A DNA stretch of 64,000 bases from Actinopolyspora erythraea (lineage in GTDB: Bacteria; Actinomycetota; Actinomycetes; Mycobacteriales; Pseudonocardiaceae), in the NCBI RefSeq assembly GCF_002263515.1, contig NZ_CP022752.1:930001-994000 (forward strand). The letters are read 5' to 3'. Position 1 is the stretch's first letter, and every line of letters begins with the position of its first letter. Shown one piece after another: positions 18,042 through 34,579 of this stretch. The position numbers and the translations under genes are program-made. Under the pieces are notes generated by a model. The model did no database searches. It was not told the DNA's origin and saw nothing but the letters and a program-made list of their open reading frames with translations.

Positions 18042-19799
18042 GTGAACAGCGAGGAGCATCCCGTCGGCGCCGAGCGCCCGCTCGCGGTTCGTGTCCGCGA
18101 GGAGCTGCGCGGGCGCTGGCACCAGTTCGAAACCACCTGGCGGCGCTCGATGCAGCTGCGCGTCGTCGTCAGCACCCTCGCCCTCTCCTCGGCGGTCGTC
18201 TTCGTGCTCGGCATGGTGCTGCAGACGCAGATAACCAACAGGCTGCTGGAGAACAAGGAGCGGGCCGCGATCCAGCAGGTCGATCGGCAGAACCTGCCGG
18301 TGCTGGAACAGCAGCTGACCGCGGTGGACCCCAACGCCGACGAGGTCGGCGAGCAGCTCGAGGCCGCGCTGAACCGCCTGACCACCACGGCGGCCGAGCA
18401 GACCGAGAGCGACTCGGTCGCCGGGACCTACGAACCCGTCCTGGTGGACGGCCACGCCATCGCCGAGGACGGCGCACCGCCCTCGGCGGGGCCGGTCGAC
18501 AGCGTTCCGGAGTCACTGCGCAGGCTCGTCGAGCAGGACCAGTTCGCCATCCAGATCGAGACCGTCAACGACGGCGGCAGCAGGGTCACCATGCTCGTCA
18601 TCGGCAGCCCGGCCGGAACCGCCACCCGCCCGCTGCAGGCCTACTTCCTGTTCCCGCTGGAGTCGGAGCGGCGCACTCTGCAGGTGGTGCAGAGCACCCT
18701 GCTGGTGGGTGGCCTCGTGCTGCTCGTGCTGCTCGGCGCGATCACCAATCTGGTCACCCGTCAGGTGGTGCGCCCGGTGCGCCAGGCCGCGCAGACCGCC
18801 GAACGGCTCGCCGCGGGCAACCTCGACGAACGGATGCGGGTGATCGGTGAGGACGACATGGCGCGGCTGGCCGACTCGTTCAACGAGATGGCCGACAGCC
18901 TCAAGCAGCAGATCCAGCAGCTGGAGGAGTTCGGCCAGCTCCAGCGGCGGTTCACCTCCGACGTCTCGCACGAGCTGCGTACCCCGCTGACCACCGTTCG
19001 GATGGCCGCCGACGTGCTGCACGCCTCCCGTGACGACCTCCCGGACGGTCTGGAACGCTCCGCCGAGCTGCTCGTCGACGAGCTGGACAGGTTCGAGTCC
19101 CTGCTCGGGGACCTGTTGGAGATCTCCCGGCTCGACGCGGGGGTGGCCGACCTGTCCACCGAGTCGCTCGACGTGCCCGACCTGGTGCGCCGCGTCATGG
19201 AGTCGCTGCTGCCCATCGCCCAGACGGGCGGGGTCGAGCTGCGCGGCCATTTTCCGGCCGAGGAGGTCAGCATTCTCGCGGACGCCCGCCGGGTCGAACG
19301 CATCGTGCGCAATCTCGTGGCCAACGCCATCGACCACGCGGAGGGGCGTCCGGTGGACATCACCTTCGGGCAGAACGAGCGTGCCGTGGCGGTCACGGTT
19401 CGCGACTACGGGGTCGGGCTGCGCCCGGGTGAGGCCGAGCTGGTGTTCACCAGGTTCTGGCGCGCCGATCCCTCGCGGGACCGCCAGACCGGAGGTACCG
19501 GGCTCGGGCTGTCCATCGCCGCGGAGGACGCCCGACTGCACGGTGGCTGGCTGGACGCCTGGGGCGAACCGGGACAGGGATCCTGCTTCCGGCTCACCCT
19601 GCCCCGTGACTCGGGGGAACGGGTCGAGGTGAGTCCGCTGCCGCTGCCGAGCGCCCGCAGCATCGCCGCGCCCGAGGCGCTGCTCGCCGTACCGGCCGAG
19701 CCGAGCGAGAACGACTCCGTTCCGCCGGACGAGGAGCAGGATCGAAGTGGCCGGGGATCGGCCTGGTTCTCCGAGACCGACGAGCAGGAGGAGCGATGA
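18042..19799 (+). CDS. mtrB: MtrB, sensor histidine kinase
   Basis: The 585-aa inner-membrane kinase has transmembrane segments at about 45-65 and 215-240 bracketing an extracytoplasmic sensor. They are followed by HAMP (about 240-295), HisKA with phospho-acceptor His310 (SDVSHELRTPLTT) and HATPase_c (N box NLVANAIDHAEG, G boxes GVGLRPG and GTGLGLSIA). The C-terminal 60 residues are acidic and disordered-looking. MtrB phosphorylates MtrA and in mycobacteria localises to septa. GTG 18042 gives the usual N-terminus. Its last codons overlap lpqB by 4 bp (ATGA), so the lipoprotein is translationally coupled. Confidence 0.96.
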   Translation: MNSEEHPVGAERPLAVRVREELRGRWHQFETTWRRSMQLRVVVSTLALSSAVVFVLGMVLQTQITNRLLENKERAAIQQVDRQNLPVLEQQLTAVDPNADEVGEQLEAALNRLTTTAAEQTESDSVAGTYEPVLVDGHAIAEDGAPPSAGPVDSVPESLRRLVEQDQFAIQIETVNDGGSRVTMLVIGSPAGTATRPLQAYFLFPLESERRTLQVVQSTLLVGGLVLLVLLGAITNLVTRQVVRPVRQAAQTAERLAAGNLDERMRVIGEDDMARLADSFNEMADSLKQQIQQLEEFGQLQRRFTSDVSHELRTPLTTVRMAADVLHASRDDLPDGLERSAELLVDELDRFESLLGDLLEISRLDAGVADLSTESLDVPDLVRRVMESLLPIAQTGGVELRGHFPAEEVSILADARRVERIVRNLVANAIDHAEGRPVDITFGQNERAVAVTVRDYGVGLRPGEAELVFTRFWRADPSRDRQTGGTGLGLSIAAEDARLHGGWLDAWGEPGQGSCFRLTLPRDSGERVEVSPLPLPSARSIAAPEALLAVPAEPSENDSVPPDEEQDRSGRGSAWFSETDEQEER

Positions 19800-21535
19800 G
19801 GTTACGGGGGCGGCTCGTACGTGCGGTGGCCGTGTTGCTGGTGCTTTCCGCGCCGGTCACCGGCTGCGCCTCCATACCGGAGGAGACCGAGGCGAAGGCC
19901 ATCCGCCAGGTCGAGGAGGAGTCCGAGACGAGCACCGAGGCCCAGCCACCGCCCGAGGACCTCAACGATCTGGAACTCGTCCGCAGTTTCCTCGACGCCA
20001 CCGCGGAACCGACCAACGACTACGAAGCGGCGCGGCTGTACCTGACCGAGCGGGCGGCCGAGTCCTGGAAGGTTCCCCAGGAACTGGTCATCGTCAACAG
20101 CGTCGACACCATCCCGAAACCGGTGAAGAGCGCGGACGACGACTCCGCCAGCCTTGTCCAGCTGGACGTGCACCAGCGTGGCAGGCTCCGACCGGACCAC
20201 TCCTTCGTCTCCGACGAGAAGGACATCAGCCTGACGGTCAGGGTCGAGCGCCGCTCCGACGGGCAGTGGCGGATAACCGATCCGCCGGAGATGCTGCTGG
20301 TCAACCGTAAGGAGTTCATAAACAACTACCGCTCGGTGTCGGTGTATTTCCTGGACCAGCAGCGGGACGGCGTGATTCCGGACGTCCGCTGGGTCCGGCA
20401 GAACCCGAACAGCACGTTGCCCGCCCGGGTCATCAGCCTGCTGCTGTCGGGACCGTCGAAGAGCTTCGGCTCCGCCATGAACACCGCCATCCCCGAGGGC
20501 ACCACCACGGGGAGCAACGTCAGCGAGACCAAGAACGGCGCCCTGCTGGTCGACCTGCGCGACCTCGGGGAGCTGAGCAGCAAGAAGAAGCGGTTGATCG
20601 CCGCTCAGGTGGTGCTGACCCTGCGCGGTGTCCGCACCGCCCGGGTGAAGCTGCAGCACGAGGGCGCTCCCCTGCTGTCGGGTTCCGACTCCGTGCGTCC
20701 CTCCGACGTCAGCGAGTACGAGCAGCAGAACGAGGTTCCCCGCGATGTGGAACCGCTCGCTGTCGTCGACGAGAAGTTGCGGGTGTTCAGCGAGCAGGCA
20801 CCCCCCGTGCCCGGCCCGGCCGGGGACGGAAGTTACGAGATCACCAACGCGGCCCGTTCGGACGACGGTTCGAGATTGGCGGCGGTGGAGCGCGCCGATG
20901 AGGAGGGAGTCGACCTGCGGGTGGGTGCCTACGGTGGTGCGCTGCGGAAGCTGCCCATCCACGGCAGTTTCATGACCAGACCCACCTGGCGCGGCGAGTC
21001 CGAGGTCTGGACCGTGGTGGACGGTGAGCGGGTGATGCGGGCCACCCGGGACGAGAGCGGTTCCTGGTCGGTCACCGAGGTCGACTCCGGTGCGTTCCCC
21101 GACGGGGGGAGCATCGACGCGTTGCGGATCGCGCGGGGTGGTACCCGGCTCGCGGCCGTGGTGAACGGCAGGATAGTCGTCGCGGGCATCGCGGGAAGCG
21201 GTTCGGAGGTGCTGCTGCAGCGGCCCACCACGTTGACCGGAGGCCCCGGCGACACCGAGATCAAGGGAGTCGACTGGCTCAGCGGTGACTCGTTGGTGGC
21301 CATCACCGGCAGCGATGACGTTCCCGTGGTCAAGGTGTCGATCGACGGTTTCTTCTGGCCCACCTACCAGTCCCTCAACCTCCGCGATCCCACCAGGGTG
21401 ACGGTGGGGCCCGGACAACGGGTCATCGTCTCCGACGAGGCCTACCTCTGGCAGGTCAGGGACCGGAGCGAGTACTGGGAGGTACTGCAGAACATCCTGA
21501 TCGGGCACAATTCGATCCCGTTCTTCCCGGGCTGA
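19796..21535 (+). CDS. lpqB: LpqB, lipoprotein partner of MtrAB
   Basis: The 579-aa secreted lipoprotein has an N-terminal signal with lipobox VTGC (Cys at about 23). An acidic linker and a GerMN domain (about 190-300; SLLLSGPSKSFGSAM region) follow. The C-terminal half is predicted beta-propeller (about 330-570; repeats such as TRPTWRGESEVWTVVDG). In mycobacteria LpqB binds the MtrB sensor domain and modulates MtrA phosphorylation. The ATG overlaps the mtrB stop, and the intact length equals family members. It ends the three-gene operon; the comF-like gene starts 115 bp later. Confidence 0.95.
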   Translation: MRLRGRLVRAVAVLLVLSAPVTGCASIPEETEAKAIRQVEEESETSTEAQPPPEDLNDLELVRSFLDATAEPTNDYEAARLYLTERAAESWKVPQELVIVNSVDTIPKPVKSADDDSASLVQLDVHQRGRLRPDHSFVSDEKDISLTVRVERRSDGQWRITDPPEMLLVNRKEFINNYRSVSVYFLDQQRDGVIPDVRWVRQNPNSTLPARVISLLLSGPSKSFGSAMNTAIPEGTTTGSNVSETKNGALLVDLRDLGELSSKKKRLIAAQVVLTLRGVRTARVKLQHEGAPLLSGSDSVRPSDVSEYEQQNEVPRDVEPLAVVDEKLRVFSEQAPPVPGPAGDGSYEITNAARSDDGSRLAAVERADEEGVDLRVGAYGGALRKLPIHGSFMTRPTWRGESEVWTVVDGERVMRATRDESGSWSVTEVDSGAFPDGGSIDALRIARGGTRLAAVVNGRIVVAGIAGSGSEVLLQRPTTLTGGPGDTEIKGVDWLSGDSLVAITGSDDVPVVKVSIDGFFWPTYQSLNLRDPTRVTVGPGQRVIVSDEAYLWQVRDRSEYWEVLQNILIGHNSIPFFPG

Positions 21536-21650
21536 GCGGCGCGTCGCGGGGGTCGTGCCGTTGCCGGCCGGGTATGGGTGAGCTCGACACGCCGGAGGAG
21601 GAGGCGCTCGGAGTGGCTGTCGGCCCGGAGGCCGGGACAGCCTCGCGGGC

Positions 21651-22346
21651 GTGTCATCCGATCGATGGGCGAAGCGGAGTGCCGCCGCCGGTCTCGTGAA
21701 TCTGCTGCTGCCGTTGCGCTGCGCCGGCTGCGGGCTCGCCGGGTTCGTGCTGTGCGCGGGGTGCGGCGGGAGGTTCGCGGAGTTGCGCAGGGTGCGCCCG
21801 CCCGAGCTGTCCCCGGCCCCTCCCGTCCACGCGCTGGCGCGCTACGGCGGCCGTGCCAGGAGGGCGCTGTTGGCCTGCAAGGAAGGCGGGCGGCGTGACC
21901 TGGAAGGACCCCTGGCGGCACGCGTGGCCGTCGCGGTGCGGGAGATCCTCGACGAGCACGCGGCGCTCGTGGGTACCGGCCCGGTGCGCCTGGTTCCCGC
22001 GCCCTCCAGGGCCGCGGCGGTTCGCCGCCGTGGCAGGGCTCATCTCGTTCGGCTCGCGCGGCGAGCGGAACGAGGGTTGCCCGGCGTGCGGACCGCGGAC
22101 TGCCTCCGGCTGAGCCCCCGGGTGCGTGACTCGGTCGGGCTGGACAGCGCGCGGCGGTTCGAGAACCTGCGCGGCGGGGTGCTGGTGCGTACGAACCGCC
22201 TGCCACCGCCCGGAACCCCGGTGTTGCTGTTCGACGACGTACTCACCACGGGCGCCACGGTGCTGAACTGCCGAGAAGCGCTGGCCGGGGCCGGGGTCCC
22301 GGTGGTGGCGGTGCTGGTGCTGGCGAACGCGGCGAGGGAGCCGTGA
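21651..22346 (+). CDS. ComF/GntX-type phosphoribosyltransferase-fold protein
   Basis: This 231-aa protein begins with a possible zinc-ribbon segment containing two CxxC pairs (CAGCG at about 25, CAGCG at about 36). The phosphoribosyltransferase fold follows, with PRPP-binding motif VLLFDDVLTTGATV near residue 190. Members include ComF of competence systems and GntX, whose actinobacterial role is unknown. The start is GTG 21651. Placement between lpqB and hpf is the same as Rv3242c. No other competence genes are in the window, so DNA uptake should not be assumed. Confidence 0.88.
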   Translation: MSSDRWAKRSAAAGLVNLLLPLRCAGCGLAGFVLCAGCGGRFAELRRVRPPELSPAPPVHALARYGGRARRALLACKEGGRRDLEGPLAARVAVAVREILDEHAALVGTGPVRLVPAPSRAAAVRRRGRAHLVRLARRAERGLPGVRTADCLRLSPRVRDSVGLDSARRFENLRGGVLVRTNRLPPPGTPVLLFDDVLTTGATVLNCREALAGAGVPVVAVLVLANAAREP

Positions 22347-22665
22347 ACGCTCTCCGGCACCGCGCACCGCCGTCCGGGGTACCCGAGAAGCGGGTCGGTG
22401 GGAGCCGATGTGCCGACTTCCGTTCCGCCGCTTCGGGAACCACTGGTTTGTGCCACGCGTTTGCCGGGTATACGCGGATGGCCGGAGGTTCCCCGCCGAT
22501 CCGGAATCACATTCGTGTACAGCTCCGAAAAGGTGAGTCCGGGGCGCGGTCCCGGTACTGCGGCCGTGGGAGAGGGCGAGCGGTGGAACGGAGGTGCGCC
22601 ATCACCCGCTCGAGGGGAAGTGAATCACACGGTGTGGCTGATTGACTTTCACTCGACTCGGGGGG

Positions 22666-22694
22666 TGTCACAACTCCGTAAAGCCAGCTAACGT
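22666..22694 (+). promoter_or_regulatory. Promoter candidate for hpf
   Basis: TGTCAC (22666-22671), a 17-bp spacer and TAACGT (22689-22694) resemble a vegetative promoter. A TTGACT at 22642-22647 is an alternative -35. A start near 22701 would give a leader of about 130 nt containing the stem and the short open frame. Confidence 0.45.
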
Positions 22695-22740
22695 GCGTTC
22701 CCATCAGCCGTTTCCGGCAGCGGAATGAGGTGAGGCACTG

Positions 22741-22767
22741 ATGACCATGACGCCGGAAACGAGCTGA
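22741..22767 (+). CDS. Possible 8-residue leader peptide in the hpf leader
   Basis: ATG at 22741 encodes MTMTPETS followed by TGA. It is preceded at the right distance by a Shine-Dalgarno-like GAGGTGAGG (22727-22735). The inverted repeat CGTTTCCGGC (22709-22718) and GCCGGAAACG (22752-22761) encloses the ribosome-binding site, and its 3' arm overlaps the codons. Translation would melt the stem. This is the geometry of a leader peptide or upstream ORF, but it rests only on this sequence. Confidence 0.4.
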   Translation: MTMTPETS

Positions 22768-22833
22768 GCACGCTCACTCCGGTGTCACCGTGATCGTCAT
22801 TCACGGAAGCACGCTGAGCAACGGAGGTCGTGA

Positions 22834-23589
22834 ATGGACATCGTCGTCAAGGGCCGCAACGTCGAGGTGCCCTCGCATTACCAGCAGCACGTCGGCGAGA
22901 AGCTGAGCCGCCTCGACCGTTACGACAGGAAGGCCATGCGGGCCGACGTGGAGCTGCACCACGAGCGCAATCCGCGTCAGGCGAAGAACTGCCAGCGGGT
23001 CGAGATCACTCTCCGGGGGCGCGGACCGGCGGTGCGCGCCGAGGCGAGCGCCCCGGACTTCTACGCCGCGCTGGACGCCGCTTCGACGAAGCTGGAGAAC
23101 CGGCTACGCAAGATGCACGACCGTCGGAAGGTGCACTACGGCCGACGCAACCCCCGGTCGGTGGCGGAGGCAACCGCGGCCATGGCAGACCGCCCGGTCG
23201 CCGTCGCGGGTGCCGGGGGCACGCCACGAGGCCAATCACGCACGACACTGTTGGAGCCGCCGGCCGAGCAGCCGCGAGACGACAGGGCGAGGGGTAGCAG
23301 CACTGTGAGCGACAGCGCAGTTGGAAACCAGCGAACTTCCCAGCAAACCGAACCTGTTTCGGGCGACTCCGGGGTTCCCCGGCAACGTGAGGACATCAAC
23401 GGCTACGAACCCGGCAGGATCGTCCGCGAGAAGGAGCACCCCGCCACCCCGATGACCGTCGATCAGGCGCTCTACGAGATGGAGCTGGTGGGGCACGACT
23501 TCTACTTGTTCTTCGACGCGGACGCCGACAAGCCCAGCGTGGTGTACCGCCGCAAGGGATTCGACTACGGAGTGATCCGGCTGGCCTGA
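22834..23589 (+). CDS. hpf: Long ribosome hibernation-promoting factor
   Basis: The 251-aa protein has an N-terminal S30AE/HPF domain (1-105; MDIVVKGRNVEVPSHYQQHV) that binds the 30S decoding region. A disordered linker (about 110-185) follows. The C-terminal domain (about 190-251; TVDQALYEMELVGHDFYLFFD) mediates dimerisation into 100S ribosomes. This is the long form used by most non-gamma-proteobacteria. ATG 22834 follows ACGGAGG. The linker is longer than in compact homologues. The position between the comF-like gene and secA1 equals Rv3241c. Stress or stationary-phase control is expected, but no sigma-specific promoter was identified. Confidence 0.94.
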   Translation: MDIVVKGRNVEVPSHYQQHVGEKLSRLDRYDRKAMRADVELHHERNPRQAKNCQRVEITLRGRGPAVRAEASAPDFYAALDAASTKLENRLRKMHDRRKVHYGRRNPRSVAEATAAMADRPVAVAGAGGTPRGQSRTTLLEPPAEQPRDDRARGSSTVSDSAVGNQRTSQQTEPVSGDSGVPRQREDINGYEPGRIVREKEHPATPMTVDQALYEMELVGHDFYLFFDADADKPSVVYRRKGFDYGVIRLA

Positions 23590-23929
23590 TCCGGCCCTCT
23601 CCCGAACGAGTCGCGACAACAGTACCGATTTGGTACGGACCATAACCATCGTGGCCGTCCGCCGCGTACCGTGGTGCGCGGGGACGGCCACGTCTGTGGG
23701 TCGACGCAGCCGACGGACGGTCACGCTCCCCCTGCCACCGCACGATCGGGTGTGGCGGGAACACACGTGCGTGCCGGAAACGTTCGTGGACCGTGGGCCG
23801 CTTCCGACGTTCGAGCAGTGCGCATCGGCCTGCGGTGCCTGAGCGGACCGTGCGGAGGCGGGCTTCTAATACTATGACCGTAAAGCGTCCGTGACGGGCG
23901 CGTCACGATCAGCAAGTGAGGTCGACCGG
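23590..23929. other. Intergenic region upstream of secA1
   Basis: 340 bases without a convincing gene. A TAATACTAT sequence at 23867-23875 includes a -10-like TACTAT, but no good -35 lies 16-18 bp upstream. The secA start is preceded by AAGTGAGG. Confidence 0.5.
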
Positions 23930-26794
<2,865 letters not shown>

Positions 26795-26821
26795 TCGAGC
26801 TTTTCGGCTCCGGACCTGGGC

Positions 26822-26873
26822 GTGTCCGGTTGGTGTGCCGGCGCGGGGAAGCACCGGAACACCAACCGGACAC
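26822..26873 (+). terminator. Hairpin terminator downstream of secA
   Basis: GTGTCCGGTTGGTGT (26822-26836) pairs perfectly over 15 bp with ACACCAACCGGACAC (26859-26873). A 22-nt loop contains a further GCCGG/CCGG pairing. It starts 28 bp after the secA stop and before the convergent DUF6459 gene. It has no T tract, as is common in actinobacteria. Confidence 0.8.
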
Positions 26874-26925
26874 CGGCACGTGGGCAAGCAACCGGTGCGT
26901 GCGCGACTTCCCGTTTCTCAGGGAT

Positions 26926-27288
26926 TCAGACGAGGGAGAGCAGGGTGCACGACCACCCCGAGTCCAGTCGTTCCAGTCTGAGAGCCATGGCCCGGTGACG
27001 CTGGGGCTCACCGATGACCACGCAGACCTCCACCGTGCTGGAGTTGGTCGGGCAGGCGTGCACCGAGTTCATGCGGGTGCGGAAGTCCAATGGTGCTCCG
27101 GACCGGGTGAGGCTCGTCAGCAGGCCCGCGACCGGCCTGCTCAACCATCGACGTATCTGGTGGAGCGGCCTTCTGCCGGACAACACCTCCACCACGCTCC
27201 TGGCCGCCCCGTGGGCCAGTGCGGACGCCGAGTAGAACGGCGGGGTTCGGCTCTCGCTCCCCGCGAGTGCGATGGGACCTTCGCGCAT
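26926..27288 (-). CDS. DUF6459/Rv3235-like protein
   Basis: The 120-aa product from ATG 27288 has a strong AAGGAGAA ribosome-binding site. It contains AVVEVLSGRRPLHQIRRWLS-like helices in the middle and a C-terminal beta region RAMALRLERLDSGWSCTLLSLV. This is the signature of the actinobacterial Rv3235 family located downstream of secA. The function is unknown; the fold may be a small beta-barrel/helix domain. The gene is convergent with secA and lies beside the HAD gene. The longer frame extending to 27810 is an overlapping shadow and was not used. Confidence 0.75.
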   Translation of the reverse strand: MREGPIALAGSESRTPPFYSASALAHGAARSVVEVLSGRRPLHQIRRWLSRPVAGLLTSLTRSGAPLDFRTRMNSVHACPTNSSTVEVCVVIGEPQRHRAMALRLERLDSGWSCTLLSLV

Positions 27289-27438
27289 GGTGGTTCTCCT
27301 TTTCCCGGTGACCTCACCAGACAGGGAGTGAGTCACCCCTCCCGTGCGTTCGGTTCGTGCTCTCGCACCACCCGATGAGATGACCTCCGGTGGTTCGAAT
27401 GTGCGGGAGGGCAACCGGCGAAGCGATAGGTTGGCCAC

Positions 27439-27873
27439 ATGACTCTGGCGGCACTCGTGGTCGATTACGGGGGAGTCCTCGACGACTTCGGATATCGGTC
27501 TCCGGGAGGGGGAAGCGGGGACGGTGACGAGCCGGCCCCGTTGGTCACGGCACTGGAGTGGTTTCGGGGCGGGGGTGTCGTCACCGCGTTGTTGTCCAAC
27601 GGGGACCGGCCGCCCGCCGAGCTCGACTGCGGCCGATTGTTCGATGTGGTGGCCGTCTCGGGGGAGACGGGGCTCCGGAAACCGGAGGCCGCGAGCTTCC
27701 GTGACGTGGCCGAGCGGTTGGAACTTCCGCCCGGACGGTGCGTCCTGCTCGACGACGAACCGCGCAATGTGACCGCCGCTGTCGCCGTGGGCATGGTGGG
27801 TGTGTTGCACTCCGACGTTCGTTCGACTCTGTACGAGTTGTCCGTGCTATTTGATCTCGATTCTCCCGGTTAA
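27439..27873 (+). CDS. HAD-superfamily hydrolase, small
   Basis: The 144-aa protein starts MTLAALVVDYGGVLDDFGYR, a HAD motif I of the DxGG type. Motif II is LLSNGDRP at about 51, motif III is the Lys in GLRKPEAASF near 76, and motif IV is VLLDDEPRNVTAA at about 103. It lacks most of a cap domain and is short for the family, but all four motifs are present. Such enzymes remove phosphate from small metabolites or dehalogenate; the substrate is unknown. It lies directly upstream of the rRNA operon with its own ATG start. Confidence 0.85.
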   Translation: MTLAALVVDYGGVLDDFGYRSPGGGSGDGDEPAPLVTALEWFRGGGVVTALLSNGDRPPAELDCGRLFDVVAVSGETGLRKPEAASFRDVAERLELPPGRCVLLDDEPRNVTAAVAVGMVGVLHSDVRSTLYELSVLFDLDSPG

Positions 27874-28414
27874 TCTCCTGTTGTCCTGCTGTTTCGTCGG
27901 TTGGTGGGGGGTGGTTGTGTGGGGTGTGTGGTGGGGGTTTAGAGTGGTTGTTGTCAGCACGGCGGGGCCGGGTTGGGAATCGCTAGGGTTGTTGGTGCTC
28001 GGTTTTTCCGGGTGGTTCTGGTGGTTTCTGGTTTCGGTTCGTGGTGGTGGCTGGTTGTTTGTAGAACTGCATGTGGTGCCTTCTGGTTCGCTGGTTGGGG
28101 CTTGCTGTGTTGGTGGGTCGTGATTGGCGGGTGGCTGGGCCCCCCGGTGTGTGGGGGGTTTGGTGGGGGTGCTACGGTGGATGCAGTGAACAACGGAAAA
28201 ACATTCGGATGTCTGCTGGCTGGTTAGTTGGTGGATGTTTCGGGTGTGGGCCTGCCGCTGGTGTGGTGGGTGTGTTCTTTGAGAATTCAACAGTGTTTGT
28301 GCACGCGTGTGTGTGTTTGCTTTTTTGTCTTTTTTTGCTTTGAGTAGTGCCTGCACTGTGGCATCGGTTTGGTGTTGTGGTGTGGGTGGTGCTGGGGTTT
28401 TTTCCAATGGTTCA
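27874..28414 (+). promoter_or_regulatory. rRNA operon promoter/leader region, strongly GT-rich
   Basis: This 541-base stretch has no gene. Its + strand is extraordinarily rich in G and T, unlike all neighbouring sequence. A boxA-like element lies at 28273-28294. Discrete promoters were not placed with confidence: TACGGT at 28173-28178 is a possible -10 but has no good -35. Strand asymmetry of this kind fits a heavily transcribed, processed leader. Confidence 0.6.
28273..28294 (+). promoter_or_regulatory. boxA-like antitermination element in the rrn leader
   Basis: TGTTCTTTGAGAATTCAACA resembles the actinobacterial rrn boxA (TGTTGTTTGAGAAC type), which recruits NusB/NusE for antitermination. 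It lies about 140 nt before the 16S gene, the usual position. Confidence 0.6.
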
Positions 28415-33285
<4,871 letters not shown>

Positions 33286-33309
33286 CCCCGCACACCCCCC
33301 GCAGCAAAC

Positions 33310-33331
33310 GCTGGCCACCACTATACGGCTC
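33310..33331 (+). other. Pre-23S processing stem, 3' strand
   Basis: GCCACCACTATAC (33314-33326) pairs with 30142-30154 in the 16S-23S spacer. The surrounding 23S-5S spacer is C/A-rich on the + strand, complementary in character to the G/T-rich spacer. Confidence 0.75.
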
Positions 33332-33403
33332 CCAACCCAACCACCCCCCTTATTTCTCGTCTAACTACACAACAGGGCACAACACCCATCAGCCCCCCAG
33401 GTT

Positions 33404-33528
33404 TTTGGGTCGGTGGCCACAGCGGAGGAGACACGCCCGGACCCCATCCCGAACCCGGCAGCTAAGCCCTCCAGCGCCCCAGGTACTGCACCCCCACGGG
33501 TGTGGGAGACACGGACACCGCCGACCCA
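33404..33528 (+). rRNA. rrf: 5S ribosomal RNA
   Basis: The gene of about 120 bases starts at TTTGGGTCGGTGGCCACAGC. The conserved core CCCGGACCCCATCCCGAACCCGG lies in the first half, and the 3' strand ACACCGCCGACCCA closes helix I. It follows the 23S by about 120 bp. Ends are accurate to a few bases. Confidence 0.93.
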
Positions 33529-33538
33529 ACCCCCCACA

Positions 33539-33567
33539 GGCCCCACCCCCACCCCGGGGGTGGGGCC
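33539..33567 (+). terminator. rRNA operon terminator hairpin
   Basis: GGCCCCACCCCC (33539-33550) pairs perfectly over 12 bp with GGGGGTGGGGCC (33556-33567) around a 5-nt loop, 10 bp after the 5S gene. There is no T tract, but the stem is extremely stable. Confidence 0.8.
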
Positions 33568-33671
33568 ACACGCACACCACCACCCCACAGCACCACGAGC
33601 GGGACCACCGAGGAAAATCGTTCCCCGGTGTCTTGCCCCGCGAGGAAGAGCGCGCAGGTTCCGGCGTTCGC

Positions 33672-34430
33672 TCACCAACCGCTCCGGCGAGCCAGCTCGT
33701 AGCAGACCACACCGGCAGCGGCGGCCACGTTCAGCGATTCGACACCGCCGTACATCGGAATGCGCAACCGCTCCGTCACTCGTTGCTCCACCGCCTCGGA
33801 CAGTCCGGCTGTTTCGCTGCCCAGCACGAACACGGCCCGCTGCGGGAAGTCCGCCTCGAAGATGTTCGGTCCGGCATGCGCGTCCAGTGAGTACAGCGGA
33901 TACCCGGCGTCGGAGAGGGCCTCCGCCGCGGTTCCGGCGTCCGGACTGCGCAGGATCGGAGCGTGGAAGGCGATACCGGCTGACGCCTTCACGACCAACG
34001 GATCCACATTGGCCACTCCTCGGTGCGGCAGCACGATGCCGTCGATGCCGGAGGCTGTCGCGGTGCGCAGGATCATTCCCACGTTGGCAGGTGTGGTCAA
34101 CCCGTCCAGCAGCAACATGTCGCGCGGGGCGCTGGCGGGGTCGGCGAGGGCTTCTTCCAACGGACGCATCCTGCGGGCGACCACGTCGGCGACCACTCCC
34201 TGGTCGTGCCGTCCGTTACCCGCCAGCACCTTCACGCGATGCGCGCTGGCACGTCGCACCGGTACGGCCCGGTCGGCGGCCGCCTCCTTGATCTCTCGGA
34301 CGACGCTGCCGCTGATTCCCTCGGCGAGAACCACCTTGTCCACGCGGAGTTCGAGGTCGGACAGGGCTTCCAGGACCGGCTTGCGGCCGTAGACGGTGAC
34401 GAACCGGTCGCGTGGTGATACTTCCTGCAC
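33672..34430 (-). CDS. TrmH/SpoU-family rRNA 2'-O-methyltransferase
   Basis: The 252-aa protein has an N-terminal substrate-binding domain (about 1-75; VTVYGRKPVLEAL) and the SPOUT methyltransferase domain. Motif 1 is LLDGLTTPANVGMILRTA at about 103, motif 2 is FVLGSETAGLSEAV at about 205, and motif 3 is IPMYGGVESLNVAAAAGV near 228. The trefoil-knot SAM site is intact. Family members methylate the ribose of 23S G2251 (RlmB) or related rRNA/tRNA sites. The position directly after the rRNA operon, convergent with it, makes an rRNA target attractive but not proven. GTG 34430 was chosen because similarity begins there. Confidence 0.9.
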   Translation of the reverse strand: MQEVSPRDRFVTVYGRKPVLEALSDLELRVDKVVLAEGISGSVVREIKEAAADRAVPVRRASAHRVKVLAGNGRHDQGVVADVVARRMRPLEEALADPASAPRDMLLLDGLTTPANVGMILRTATASGIDGIVLPHRGVANVDPLVVKASAGIAFHAPILRSPDAGTAAEALSDAGYPLYSLDAHAGPNIFEADFPQRAVFVLGSETAGLSEAVEQRVTERLRIPMYGGVESLNVAAAAGVVCYELARRSGW

Positions 34431-34579
34431 TGCTGGGAGGTTCCTTTCGGGGATGGGTGTCGGAAGAGCCGGCGGACGGACCGGATGGGGGTAAACGACG
34501 ACCGCCCGCCGGGACTCCGGTGCCACCGGGCTCTCGGAGTCACTTCGTTCGACGTGCACCGTGTGTCAGTATCGCGGTC

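Larger units (their letters stand above)
22347..22833 (+). other. Intergenic and leader region upstream of hpf
   Basis: 487 bases with no full-sized gene. It holds a promoter candidate (22666-22694), a long-range stem (22709-22718 with 22752-22761) and an 8-codon open frame (22741-22767), each described separately. The hpf ribosome-binding site ACGGAGG lies at about 22820. Confidence 0.6.

Noticed and set aside
21651..22346. Natural competence locus from the ComF-like gene
   Set aside because: No comEA/comEC or pilus genes accompany it and the gene is a standard resident of the mtrAB-secA region in actinobacteria.
26830..27378. A 182-aa plus-strand ORF after secA
   Set aside because: It overlaps the secA terminator and the well-supported DUF6459 gene on the other strand.
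27391..27401. GGTTCGAAT resembling a tRNA T-loop
   Set aside because: No cloverleaf can be drawn around it and no acceptor stem or CCA-proximal pairing is present.
28141..28200. Exact rrn promoter hexamers
   Set aside because: A TACGGT was found but no -35 at proper spacing; the G/T-rich sequence makes weak matches meaningless without start-site mapping.
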